From the NCBI GenBank assembly GCA_019637615.1, contig JAHBVJ010000001.1:372001-436000 (forward strand): a stretch of DNA of 64,000 bases, in the 5' to 3' direction. Numbering within the stretch: position 1 is the stretch's first letter; every line of letters starts with the position of its first letter. Of this stretch, positions 8,345-17,493 are shown in pieces. The position numbers and the translations under genes are program-made. The DNA is from Anaerolineae bacterium (GTDB lineage: Bacteria > Chloroflexota > Anaerolineae > Aggregatilineales > UBA2796). The notes beneath the pieces were generated by a model. That model was not told where the DNA came from, searched no databases, and was given only the letters and a program-made list of their open reading frames with translations.

Positions 8345-10319
8345 TCTTCAATTTGCACATGCCGACCTTGATTTGTTCAATCTGCTCACCAAGGCCATTT
8401 CGGTGCTCCCGATCCTGTTAGTGGGCACTTACCGACAAGAAGAAACCCCGCAATGGGCAGATCAATTTTCCACGGCGCGCGCCATCAAGTTAGGACGCCT
8501 ATCCAGCGATGAGATCGAACAGCTTAGTACCGCGATCTTGGGCGAAGTGGGCAGTCGGAAGATGCTGCAAACGCTGCTCTACCGCGAGACTGAGGGTAAT
8601 ACCTTCTTCCTGATTGAAGTGCTGCGCATGTTGGCGGAAGATGCCGGTCAGCTTGCCCAAATCGGTTCACGGGCGCTGCCGGAGCACGTTTTCCCGGTAG
8701 GCGTTGCGAATGTCATCAATCGCCGCTTGAATCGGCTGTCCGATCTGGATCAACAGGTGCTCAAGTTCGCGGCAGTGTGCGGGCGCATCATCGATTTTCG
8801 CCTGATCGCACATTGTTATCCCGACCACCAACTGATTTACTGGGTAACGCATTGCGCCGACGCGGGCATCCTGACGATCAACGATGGCCGTCCTGAATTC
8901 GCGCATGATAAGCTGAGATCGGTCATCATCAACAGCATCGAACCGAGCGTACTCAAGTATTTTCATCTGCAAATTGCCGAGGCTATCGAGCAGTTGTATG
9001 AAAATAAGGCAAGTTATGCATCAATGCTCACGCATCATTTTTATGAGGCGGGCGAACTTGAACGTGCTATTCCTTACCAACTAGTAGAAGCCGAACGCCT
9101 CATCGAACTGGGCGAGATGAACCGCGCACGCGCCATACTCATGAAATTCTTGATCGAGGTCGAACATCGGGAACTTCCGCAACCTGATGACCGCATGATG
9201 CGCTGGTATTTCTTGCTCGGCAAGACGCTGGAATACGGCATCATGATGGTAGGCAACAGCGAAGAGGCGATAGGCTGGTACGAGCGTAGTCTGATGTTAT
9301 CGATGGCGCTCAACGATCAATCAATGATCGCGACGACACTGACGCGAATCGCCTACATTACGCTTCAGCATTACGGGGGTACCGGCATCGTTGAGGATAT
9401 GCTCTCGAAAGCAGAAACGATCTTTCAAGAGACAAGCGATAATCTCGGCTTGGCCTCCATTGCCATTACCCGTGCCGCTGCCCGTGCGCTGGAAACCAAG
9501 TACGCAGAGGCGGCTGCGCTATACCAGCAAGCTATGCCGACGTTTGAACAGACCAACAACTTGTCGCTGCTCGCCCTCGCCCGTGAACGTAACGGCGTCG
9601 CCATCGGACAGATGGGGGATTTGGATGGCAGCAGGCAAGAATTGGAATGTGCGCTCCAGTTGGCTCGCCAAATCGGTGACCGCATTCGGGTCGTGAATAT
9701 CCTGAACGCGCTCAGTGTCAACGCGATCATCGCAGGTGATATAGCAACGGCGGTGCAACACATGGACGAGGCGTATTCACTAGCGATTGCGACGGAACAG
9801 TACCGCACCATGGCCTCGATCTGGATTAACCGCGCCGAGCTGTACTACTTTAATCAGCAGTATGAGCAAGCCAGAGACGCGCTGATGCAAAGCATCAAGA
9901 TTTCCGACAACATCGGCAATCTGCGCGGGGTCGCATGGGCTTACGCCAATCTAGCCGAAAATGAATTGTTCTTGAACAACTTCGACGGCGCACGGGTCGC
10001 GCTGAAACGCTGGCTAGACATCGCGGAGAATATGGAACGTTCTGCACTTCGCGTGGGAACGATCCCGACCATTCGGCTGGCGGTGCTGGAACATCACTAC
10101 CTACTTGCCGCTGAATGGCTTGGTATGATGCATGTGATCTGCACAACCGAACGTGACCTGATGGCACCGCTGCTCGCGCTGCAAGAAACAGTCAAAGCCA
10201 AGCTAGGCGATCAAACGTTTACGCAGCGCTTTGAACGTGGCAAAACGCTGATCATCGAACAAGAAATGCCACGTCTGCGCACCTATATCGAAGAACGTTA
10301 CCCCACGTCTCACGCCTGA
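8214..10319 (+). CDS. ATPase C-terminal part plus TPR region (3' half of the split kinase gene)
   Basis: As an independent frame it would begin at TTG 8214 or ATG 8283, neither with a ribosome site. It starts inside the ATPase fold: Walker B LLLLDDLQF sits around residues 39-46 while the matching Walker A is in the preceding frame. The ATPase and winged-helix-like part continues to about residue 260. A long alpha-helical array with TPR-like periodicity then runs to the end (blocks with AIGWYERSL, AAALYQQAM, AIATAVQHMDEAY, YEQARDALMQS). This is the usual tail of kinase-AAA-TPR regulators of the PknK/AcoK type. It is therefore best read as the C-terminal two thirds of one signalling protein. 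Its stop overlaps that of the convergent phosphatase by 10 bases. Confidence 0.85.
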   Translation: MTISLNTLSRRFHLAPLAQQDRLMTTIVELFVRQTQPILLLLDDLQFAHADLDLFNLLTKAISVLPILLVGTYRQEETPQWADQFSTARAIKLGRLSSDEIEQLSTAILGEVGSRKMLQTLLYRETEGNTFFLIEVLRMLAEDAGQLAQIGSRALPEHVFPVGVANVINRRLNRLSDLDQQVLKFAAVCGRIIDFRLIAHCYPDHQLIYWVTHCADAGILTINDGRPEFAHDKLRSVIINSIEPSVLKYFHLQIAEAIEQLYENKASYASMLTHHFYEAGELERAIPYQLVEAERLIELGEMNRARAILMKFLIEVEHRELPQPDDRMMRWYFLLGKTLEYGIMMVGNSEEAIGWYERSLMLSMALNDQSMIATTLTRIAYITLQHYGGTGIVEDMLSKAETIFQETSDNLGLASIAITRAAARALETKYAEAAALYQQAMPTFEQTNNLSLLALARERNGVAIGQMGDLDGSRQELECALQLARQIGDRIRVVNILNALSVNAIIAGDIATAVQHMDEAYSLAIATEQYRTMASIWINRAELYYFNQQYEQARDALMQSIKISDNIGNLRGVAWAYANLAENELFLNNFDGARVALKRWLDIAENMERSALRVGTIPTIRLAVLEHHYLLAAEWLGMMHVICTTERDLMAPLLALQETVKAKLGDQTFTQRFERGKTLIIEQEMPRLRTYIEERYPTSHA

Positions 10320-10936
10320 GTTTTCGCTTGGCTCTGCGCGGCAAAGGCTTCGATCTGCGCGACCTGAGCGGGCGTCGGGCGGATGAACGGGCGCACACGC
10401 CGAATGGTGTTCCATGCGTCGTGCGGAGGCATTCCATTCTGCACAAGATAGGCCGCCGCCATGGTCGGCGCACGCCCTACGCCCGCCGCGCAGTGGATAT
10501 ACACTTTGCCGCCCGCGTCAATCTCCTTGCCGATGAAATCTGCGCCCTTTTTTAACTGTTCCATCGTTGGTGGCGTATTGTCGATGATCGGCAAGTACAA
10601 ATACGTTTTGGGTGCGATGCCAGCAGCGCGATCATCATATTCATCGCGCAGATTGACGACCGCCGTAACGCCTTCTTCCTGCAAACGCCGCCAGCCGCGC
10701 TTGCCATACTGTCCGGAGACGAGCAAGCGATCAGTCACGCGGCTGAAGCGGGCGATGGGCGCACCGCGTAACGTGCGCGCCAAGAAATCCAAGAGACCTA
10801 ATGTCGCCGTTCTTGGGTCACGTGCGATGATGCCGTACAACAGACTCTTGAACTGCTTCCACAGGTCAAGGATGGGATTTTTTCGTTCGAGATGCTTTTC
10901 TGGTGCGATGATTTGCTTATTATCGTTAGTTGTCAT
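10310..10936 (-). CDS. Dual-specificity protein phosphatase family protein
   Basis: A 208-residue protein whose domain (about 65-200) carries the Cys-based phosphatase signature HCAAGVGRAP: Cys149 is the nucleophile and Arg155 closes the HCX5R loop. Asp119 in PIIDNTPP is the likely general acid. The N-terminal 60 residues are polar and mildly amphipathic with no known domain. By family it removes phosphate from Tyr and/or Ser/Thr. It ends tail-to-tail with the kinase gene, stops overlapping by 10 bases, which suggests (without proof) an opposing kinase/phosphatase pair. It follows the lipid kinase gene by 13 bases, so the two minus-strand genes may share a transcript. Confidence 0.88.
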   Translation of the reverse strand: MTTNDNKQIIAPEKHLERKNPILDLWKQFKSLLYGIIARDPRTATLGLLDFLARTLRGAPIARFSRVTDRLLVSGQYGKRGWRRLQEEGVTAVVNLRDEYDDRAAGIAPKTYLYLPIIDNTPPTMEQLKKGADFIGKEIDAGGKVYIHCAAGVGRAPTMAAAYLVQNGMPPHDAWNTIRRVRPFIRPTPAQVAQIEAFAAQSQAKTQA

Positions 10937-10949
10937 TACTGCCTATTTC

Positions 10950-11873
10950 TCACTGTTGAGCGGGCACGAGGACACGCAGCACATGTGGCATAATGCTTGC
11001 TGTGACGCGGTCGGCTTCCAGTAACTCGCCGTCTAGTGAGATGCTTTGATGGGGTTCGGCGCTTACGGTAATCGTTTGCCCTTGCTTATGGAATATCTGC
11101 GGCGCGGCGGTGGCATCCGCCTGTGTGATGACCGACATCGATAAATTGAGGATGGTGGACAGGTTAGCGTCGGTGAATACTACGACGTCCAACTTGCCAT
11201 CCGCGATGTCGATCTTGTTGGAAAGCTGCAAGCCGCCAATCGCCACATTGCCAGAATTCGCGATCATGCAACTGATGCCATCGACTTCGGAGGGCTGTCC
11301 ATCGACCTCGATCTTATAGTGGGAAGGTTTGAGCGTGCGCAAGGTGTTGACCGCCGAAAATGCATAAGCCAGCAAACCGAAGCGATTCTTCACCTCTTGA
11401 TCGGCGTTTTTCATCATGTCGGCTTCGAACCCGATCCCGACGCGCAGCAGAAATGGAAGGTCATTGGCGGTTGCCATATCCATATCCAGTGCGCTGCATG
11501 TCCGCTTGGCGACCATGCTGATGCAAGTCGGCAAATCCGCCGAAACGCCCAATTCGGAGGCCATCACATTCGCCGTACCACCGGGGAAGATCGCCAGCGG
11601 CACAGACGTCCCTTGCAGCCCGTTGGCAACCTCCATCACCGTACCATCACCGCCATGCGCGGCAACCACTTCATAGCCGTCTGCCACCGCTTGTCTGGCT
11701 AACGCCTGTGCGTCGCCCGCCGCGTGTGTCAGCCGAACATCCCACTTGATGCCCGTGTCTTTGAATTGTGAATTGAGCAACCCCAGAATAGGACGATCAA
11801 TACCAGCGGCGGGATTGATGATGACCATTACGCTTTTGTACTCGGCAGCAGGAACAGTATTACCTGCGATCAT
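10950..11873 (-). CDS. Diacylglycerol kinase-family lipid kinase (YegS/BmrU-like)
   Basis: 307 residues, the usual length of the bacterial DagK/YegS/sphingosine-kinase-like family. The N-terminal catalytic domain begins at VMVIINPAAG (about 15-24) and contains the diagnostic GGDGT nucleotide-binding motif (74-78) and a PGGTANVMA segment (about 97-105). The C-terminal half is the expected beta-sandwich with a LDGE motif near the end. It phosphorylates a lipid substrate such as diacylglycerol at the inner membrane face; the specific lipid is not known. An internal ATG at residue 16 would also fit the family start. It precedes the phosphatase by 13 bases. Confidence 0.87.
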   Translation of the reverse strand: MIAGNTVPAAEYKSVMVIINPAAGIDRPILGLLNSQFKDTGIKWDVRLTHAAGDAQALARQAVADGYEVVAAHGGDGTVMEVANGLQGTSVPLAIFPGGTANVMASELGVSADLPTCISMVAKRTCSALDMDMATANDLPFLLRVGIGFEADMMKNADQEVKNRFGLLAYAFSAVNTLRTLKPSHYKIEVDGQPSEVDGISCMIANSGNVAIGGLQLSNKIDIADGKLDVVVFTDANLSTILNLSMSVITQADATAAPQIFHKQGQTITVSAEPHQSISLDGELLEADRVTASIMPHVLRVLVPAQQ

Positions 11874-11908
11874 GTTTGAATCACCTTAATGCAGTTAAAT
11901 CCTAACCA

Positions 11909-13822
11909 TCAGGGTGATGATCCAGTTCCGCGCCGTGCAAACTGACGTTTGGCAGTCGCCAACTTCGGGAGTTGCAAACGGCGATGGTAGACCCACCACT
12001 CTACGATCAAGATTAGCAGAGCCACCAACGCGATCCAAGGCCAGAATTCGCGCTGCCCCACTTCTTCCTGTGCTGCTACGGTCAGTTTTGTGGAACCGAA
12101 GGTCGGCGTGCGGACGGCGATGTTGCTCTCGTCCTGATCGAACAGGTTGACGGCGAAGGCTTCTTGCTGCACGATTTGTGAGCCACGATAAATATCGACG
12201 GTGTATATGCCGGAGAGTGGCGTATCGGCGTACACAATCAACGGCTGATTGACAGTAAAAGTGGTCGTTGCGCCATCAGGACGATTCACACGCACGGTGG
12301 TCGAGTCTGGGATCGGCTGGATCGAGATAGCTTGTCCCGGCTGGACGTTGCCATCAAGGCTGATCGCACGTGGTTGCTTGTACCACGAAGTCAGATTGGC
12401 GAGCAAAATGGGCCACGCGATCTTGAGCGGCAGATCGGAGTCGCGCAGGGCGAAGGTAATGAGCGCCACCCGCCGCGTATCTACCGTCCCCGCGAGGATC
12501 AGCGGGCCACCTTCGGCGCTGACCAACGGTTGCGCCCAATTGCCCGCACTGATGGTCTTGAATTCGCGGATATTGACATCATTGAACTTCAGATAGCGTG
12601 TGCGCGGATCATCCGCCAACACAGACGTGATCTTGGTCTTGTCGGTTTTGGCTCCAACCTGAAACAGCGGTGTATCGCTCGGTGGATCGATGATTAGCAG
12701 GTTAGCGTCTGGCAGATTGCTCGGCAGCCATCCGTCGAACACGTAGAGATCAAACGGATCAGTCGGGATGCCCGTATCCAAACTACCGCGCGAGACTTTC
12801 CAATCGGGGAAACTGTTGAGTCCTTGTTCAAGGAAGCGGTTGCCGCTGGAAAAGATGATCGCCCGCTGCGCTGCGACAGGGTTGTACGTCGCCCACGCCG
12901 TATCATCCAAATCTAAGTAATCCGGAATGTTGGAAGTGCTCGGACGGCTGATCTGCGCTTCGACGCGGTGAAATTCGGCGGGAATATCCGAGATCACAAT
13001 ATCGGTCGAACTAGTGGCAGGCACCGTGTACGGCAGCGCTTTCGCCAACTGACCATCGAGATTCAGCGTGAAGATCACATCGGCAGGCTGCGTACCGTAA
13101 TTGGTCAGCCGCGCATAAACCTGAGCGCCCTTGATCGGATCGTCCGCTGGAGCCAAGGCCGTGATCGCGACGTTTGAAGCCGAACTCCCCACCGGAATGA
13201 ACTTTACGTCGCCATAACTAGCAGCTAGATCGTTGGGCAAGCCACCATCGCTGATCAAAATGATGGTGAACTTATCCGCGCCGACTGCGCCCGCCGCCGC
13301 CAAAGTCAGCGCGGCATTCCAATCGGCGGTGCTCTTGCTGGGTTGCAAGCCGTTGATGACTTCGCGCAATTTCACCCAATCATTGGTGTAATTCTCGACC
13401 ATTTCTGGCGCGGTACCGACGCGGATCACCGCCAACGTATCGCCCGGAGTCAGCGAGTCGATGATGTTGACGGCCTGCTGTTTGGCGGCTTCAAAGCGTG
13501 TGACGCCAAGATCGGTGGCGTTCATGCTGGCGGAAGCGTCAAGGAGCAGCGCAATACGCCCCGTAGTCACCGTCGGTACTTCGATGTACGGACGCGCCAA
13601 CGAAAACACCAGCGCCAGTAGGATGATCAATTGCAGGAGCAGCAGGAGATTCCGCCGCAGTTTTTGCCAAGGCGCGTTGGCTTCCCGATCCCGCAGGATT
13701 TGCTGCCACAGGAACGTGCTGGATACTTGCACCTCGCGGCGACGCAGTCGGAGCATGTACAGCAAGATGACCGGGATGCTTAAGGCACTCAAGAACAGGG
13801 CAAGCGGTGCTAAAAATGACAT
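11909..13822 (-). CDS. BatA-type membrane protein with von Willebrand factor A domain
   Basis: 637 residues. Two N-terminal membrane helices (about 4-22 and 58-76) frame a BatA-like segment with an RLRRREVQVSSTFLW stretch. A VWA domain follows (about 88-230) with the metal-site motif DASAS (95-99). The middle region is beta-rich and a final membrane helix lies near the C-terminus (about residues 595-617). AAGGAG precedes ATG 13822 by 8 bases. Proteins of this type sit with MoxR AAA ATPases and DUF58 proteins and are thought to help assemble or protect envelope complexes. Both partners lie upstream in the same minus-strand run, with a GT39-like gene between. The precise target is unknown. Confidence 0.85.
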   Translation of the reverse strand: MSFLAPLALFLSALSIPVILLYMLRLRRREVQVSSTFLWQQILRDREANAPWQKLRRNLLLLLQLIILLALVFSLARPYIEVPTVTTGRIALLLDASASMNATDLGVTRFEAAKQQAVNIIDSLTPGDTLAVIRVGTAPEMVENYTNDWVKLREVINGLQPSKSTADWNAALTLAAAGAVGADKFTIILISDGGLPNDLAASYGDVKFIPVGSSASNVAITALAPADDPIKGAQVYARLTNYGTQPADVIFTLNLDGQLAKALPYTVPATSSTDIVISDIPAEFHRVEAQISRPSTSNIPDYLDLDDTAWATYNPVAAQRAIIFSSGNRFLEQGLNSFPDWKVSRGSLDTGIPTDPFDLYVFDGWLPSNLPDANLLIIDPPSDTPLFQVGAKTDKTKITSVLADDPRTRYLKFNDVNIREFKTISAGNWAQPLVSAEGGPLILAGTVDTRRVALITFALRDSDLPLKIAWPILLANLTSWYKQPRAISLDGNVQPGQAISIQPIPDSTTVRVNRPDGATTTFTVNQPLIVYADTPLSGIYTVDIYRGSQIVQQEAFAVNLFDQDESNIAVRTPTFGSTKLTVAAQEEVGQREFWPWIALVALLILIVEWWVYHRRLQLPKLATAKRQFARRGTGSSP

Positions 13823-13847
13823 ACGCGAACTCCTTCGCCTTCCCCCA

Positions 13848-16532
13848 TTACTTTACTGAGATCACCAGTGGCAGTACGATTCGGTCACCGCCATCTGCCA
13901 ACTTCACACGTTCTCCCGTCATCGGATCATATAATCCGACCGCCAACCGCACCTCGCCCGTGAAAGTCGGCTGATTATAGGTCAGCGTGTGTTTATCGAG
14001 GATATACTCGCCCGCCACCCAGCCATAGGTTGGGCGTTCTCCGCCGACGGGTTCGGCGTCACTCTGCGCGATCACTTGCTCATTGGCGTCGATCAAATGC
14101 ACGAATACCTTGTATCCGCTTGTGGCTGTTCCTAACGCTTGCCACATCAAGGTTACGTCGGGCGGTGTTCCCGTACTCAACGTATCACTGATACTCGCGC
14201 CGATCAGCGCTCCGATCTGCGGAAAGTCCACGTCAGCAGTCGTCCGCGTCGAAAACACAAAGGCGGGTTCGCTGAATACCCGCGCAATTTCGCCTAATTC
14301 ATACGCCGTCAGCCCTACGGTACGACTGCCATCCAAGATCGCCAACTCAGCCTTACCGTGAGCGGTCGGCGGCACTGTGATCTCGCACCAGTTTAACATT
14401 TTCCCTGTTTCCGTCGCCGCTAATGCCGCCACACAATCGCCTTTACTTGGTCGCGCTTCCCAATCAGTGCCATTCAACACGACTTCAGCCGCGCGGCTGA
14501 CTGCCTCCGCCGTCCGCCACCACTCGAAGCTCACCCGCATCCGTTGTCCCTGCGTCAGCCGTTCGGGTAGTTGCATACGATGCAGATAGAGGCCATCTCG
14601 CACCATGAAATCCTGATCGTCGCTAAGCTTGCCTACTGGTTCTAAGGCAGTTTGCTTGCGAATCGCCTCCGCCGAGATCGCGGCTTCCCGCCCAAGCCCC
14701 TGATCCGCGTCCAAGCCCTGTGGATGAGCTTCATCATAAACGCTGATCGTCGCCGTGTAAGCCTCGTTCGGCAGGCCAGCGGGCAGCGAAATATAGCTAA
14801 ACTGCGTGCTGATCAAATCCGGCTTCCAATAAGAGGTTGGCAACTGTGCATCATTGAGCAGCAGTTGGTCGCTCTGCCCGATTAGCCAACCAAGATCGTT
14901 ATACAGGCGCAGCACCAACCGCCACTGATCCGAGGTGGGCGCGTTCATCTGCCACTTCGACAGCGCGCACATCCCCGATTTTCCCCAATAGAATGCAGCG
15001 TCCTCTGCCCCGCCGACCAACTGCGCATCGCCAAACCGCAGTGACCGCGCCTCCACGCTCGTGATTCGTGTTGCCGACACGTCCACATACTCGTCCGTAC
15101 GCATCCCGCTGGTCGTCAGCGTGTTGTCGGTTTGCGTCGCGATGGCGTTCAGCACGCACGGGAACGCGCCGCGCACATCGGCGGGCAGTTGGAACCACGT
15201 CAGCACCTCGACACGGTTGACGCCCTGTAATTCGTTCGTCAGCCGCTTCACCACAGTTTCCGCGCTGCTATGCAATGGAATCTCGATGAACTTGGCCTTG
15301 AAGTCCATGTGATGGCTGTAATAATCGAGTGACGGCTCCCACCCATACGGGATGATGATCGCGTCGTTTTCGCCCAACTTCGCGTAATGTTCGGCAATAC
15401 TGCGGAAATCGTCATGCTGATAGATCGGGCTGCTGTACATCAGCGTGACCATCCGCGCCGTGATCGCGACTGCCAGCAGTGCCACACTCGCCGCCGCCAG
15501 CGCAAATGGCAGTCGAAGGCCAGCCTGCCGTGCTTTAGACGCGCCCGTCACGCCCCACGCGATCAACATCAGCGTGGCGGGCACGGACACGATGAAATAG
15601 CGCGGATGGAAATCGATATGCGCCGCCCAGATGATGCCCAGTTCGAAGATCGGCACGAGCACCACCTGCGACATGACCAGCATCACGCGCACATCCCGTT
15701 GCCGTCTGAACCTTACCAGCACCGCGACGACTCCAACCACGCCCATCGCCGCGATCAGCCCCATCAGCAGCAGATCAGCGTTGAGCATGGCTTTGATGCC
15801 CGTGAACATCGACTGCCAGATGCCCCACAGCAGATCGAGGTTGAGCGTTGGGGGCGTGTTCAACACCGTTCCCGTCGGACGTTGAGTCAGCAGCCACGGC
15901 AGATATGAGATGAACAGCGCGATCTGCACCGCCAACCAGATCACGATCCGCCGCCACGCCTGCCGCAGCAGCAATATGATCATCACCGTGACGTTCAACC
16001 ATGCCACGATCGGCACGCTCAAGTTCTGCGAGTACAGCGCCAAGAATTCCACGACAGCGAGGGATAGCAGAACGCCCCATGCTGCTTTCCGCAGCCACCG
16101 TTCGCTCAAGCCGAGCAGCAGCATCGCCGCCAACGGCATCACGACATAGGCGCGGATTTCCTGCGAGAACACCCACAGGATCGGATTGATGGCGACCAGC
16201 AGCCCCGCCAAGATAGCGGCATGATCACCGAAGAAATCGCGCGTCACGCGGATCGCCACCGCTACCGTGATCACGCCGAGCAGCAGCGACCAGTAGCGCA
16301 TCGCCCACACGCTGTCACCCACCACGCGCAGCCATCCGCCGAGCGACGCATAATACGCCCACGGCGCATTCAGATCCGCGCCACGAATGCCCATCGGGGC
16401 GAAGGGATTGTACGCGCTAAAGACTGACCAGCCTTCATCGTGCCATAGGCTTTGCGTGCCAAGCTGCCACAAGCGGAATGAAAACGCGATCATCAGGATG
16501 AGGATGAACAGGATGGTGCGGCGACGGTTCAT
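13848..16532 (-). CDS. GT39/ArnT-like membrane glycosyltransferase with large C-terminal domain
   Basis: 894 residues. The N-terminal half has about ten membrane helices. The first outer loop carries WHDEGWSVFSAY (Asp/Glu pair near residues 33-34), the hallmark of PMT/ArnT-type GT-C enzymes. The second half, from about residue 380, is soluble and beta-rich, including a region (about 750-880) with a MWQALGTA.TSGYKVFVHL pattern common in Chloroflexota glycosyltransferases. It probably moves sugar from a polyprenyl-phosphate donor to an extracytoplasmic acceptor. It is inserted between the DUF58 and VWA genes of the MoxR cluster on the same strand, with 25- and 43-base gaps, so co-transcription is likely. 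Confidence 0.8.
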   Translation of the reverse strand: MNRRRTILFILILMIAFSFRLWQLGTQSLWHDEGWSVFSAYNPFAPMGIRGADLNAPWAYYASLGGWLRVVGDSVWAMRYWSLLLGVITVAVAIRVTRDFFGDHAAILAGLLVAINPILWVFSQEIRAYVVMPLAAMLLLGLSERWLRKAAWGVLLSLAVVEFLALYSQNLSVPIVAWLNVTVMIILLLRQAWRRIVIWLAVQIALFISYLPWLLTQRPTGTVLNTPPTLNLDLLWGIWQSMFTGIKAMLNADLLLMGLIAAMGVVGVVAVLVRFRRQRDVRVMLVMSQVVLVPIFELGIIWAAHIDFHPRYFIVSVPATLMLIAWGVTGASKARQAGLRLPFALAAASVALLAVAITARMVTLMYSSPIYQHDDFRSIAEHYAKLGENDAIIIPYGWEPSLDYYSHHMDFKAKFIEIPLHSSAETVVKRLTNELQGVNRVEVLTWFQLPADVRGAFPCVLNAIATQTDNTLTTSGMRTDEYVDVSATRITSVEARSLRFGDAQLVGGAEDAAFYWGKSGMCALSKWQMNAPTSDQWRLVLRLYNDLGWLIGQSDQLLLNDAQLPTSYWKPDLISTQFSYISLPAGLPNEAYTATISVYDEAHPQGLDADQGLGREAAISAEAIRKQTALEPVGKLSDDQDFMVRDGLYLHRMQLPERLTQGQRMRVSFEWWRTAEAVSRAAEVVLNGTDWEARPSKGDCVAALAATETGKMLNWCEITVPPTAHGKAELAILDGSRTVGLTAYELGEIARVFSEPAFVFSTRTTADVDFPQIGALIGASISDTLSTGTPPDVTLMWQALGTATSGYKVFVHLIDANEQVIAQSDAEPVGGERPTYGWVAGEYILDKHTLTYNQPTFTGEVRLAVGLYDPMTGERVKLADGGDRIVLPLVISVK

Positions 16533-16575
16533 GCGGTTCGGGCGAACTCCGCGTAGGTGAGGCCAAAAGTACGCA

Positions 16576-17475
16576 CTATTTTACAACGCCCAAGCGCCGC
16601 AGTTCGAACAGGATCAGCTCGTCCCATGCCGTGCTCGTCTCGATGGTGGCGTAGTGGATGCCGCGCTTGGTGCAAAAGCCGCTGATCTCGTCGCGCCATG
16701 TGAGGAGCCGCTTGACGTACAGCTCGCGCATCCCCTCATCCACCGAGACATCTTGCGTGGCATTGGTTTCGATGTCGAGCAGTTGCAAATCGCCCGTCAA
16801 GGCTGGTGTCACCTCGTCTGGCGACAGCACGTGGATCAGCGTGACTTCGTGCCCGCGTGCTTGCAACGCCGATAAGCCATCCTGATACCCTGTAGCTGAC
16901 ATCAGATCGCTAACGATGATGCACAGGCCGGGGCGCGTCGTGCGCATGGCAAAATCGCGCATACTCGTATTGAGGTCAACCACGCTGTCCGCTTCAAGAC
17001 CGCCGATGAAGTCCAACATGCCGAGCGTATAGCCGCGCCCGCGCAGTGGCCCCCACATGGCGTTCCGGCGTTTGCCGCCGAGCGACGCCACGAACAGCCG
17101 ATCCCCCGATCCGAGCGAGATATACGCTAGACCAGCGATCACGCGCTGTGCGAAAGTGAATTTGTGCTCGTCGGGGTTGCCTTCGCGGGGCCAATCCATG
17201 CTGGCAGAAGCGTCCAGTAGCAAATAAACGGCGAGGTCTTCTTCTTCCTCGAACAATTTGATGAAAGGCCGATCCAAGCGGGCGTAGACGTTCCAATCCA
17301 AGCGCCGCAGATCGTCACCGCGTGCATAGTTGCGGTAATCGGCAAACTCGATGCTGGTGCCACGCCGCACGGAACGGCGTTCGCCCTTCATCTGCCCTGC
17401 CCGCACATGTTTGGCGACGATTTGCAGTTTATTCAGCTTGCGGAGCGTTTTTTCATCAAAAATACGTTCAGCCAT
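16576..17475 (-). CDS. DUF58 domain protein (MoxR-associated)
   Basis: 299 residues. The N-terminal part has the DUF58 signature: EFADYRNYARGDDLRRLDWN followed by VYARLDRPFIKLFEEEED (about 44-82). A VWA-like fold follows with LLLDASASMDWP (about 86-97), a probable MIDAS. DUF58 proteins act with MoxR ATPases as putative metal-dependent adaptors for assembly or maturation of envelope proteins. The gene lies 18 bases downstream of the MoxR gene, the standard arrangement. It lacks the N-terminal membrane helices of longer DUF58 proteins, so this is the short cytoplasmic form. Confidence 0.9.
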   Translation of the reverse strand: MAERIFDEKTLRKLNKLQIVAKHVRAGQMKGERRSVRRGTSIEFADYRNYARGDDLRRLDWNVYARLDRPFIKLFEEEEDLAVYLLLDASASMDWPREGNPDEHKFTFAQRVIAGLAYISLGSGDRLFVASLGGKRRNAMWGPLRGRGYTLGMLDFIGGLEADSVVDLNTSMRDFAMRTTRPGLCIIVSDLMSATGYQDGLSALQARGHEVTLIHVLSPDEVTPALTGDLQLLDIETNATQDVSVDEGMRELYVKRLLTWRDEISGFCTKRGIHYATIETSTAWDELILFELRRLGVVK

Positions 17476-17493
17476 ACATCAACTTTCAGCAGG

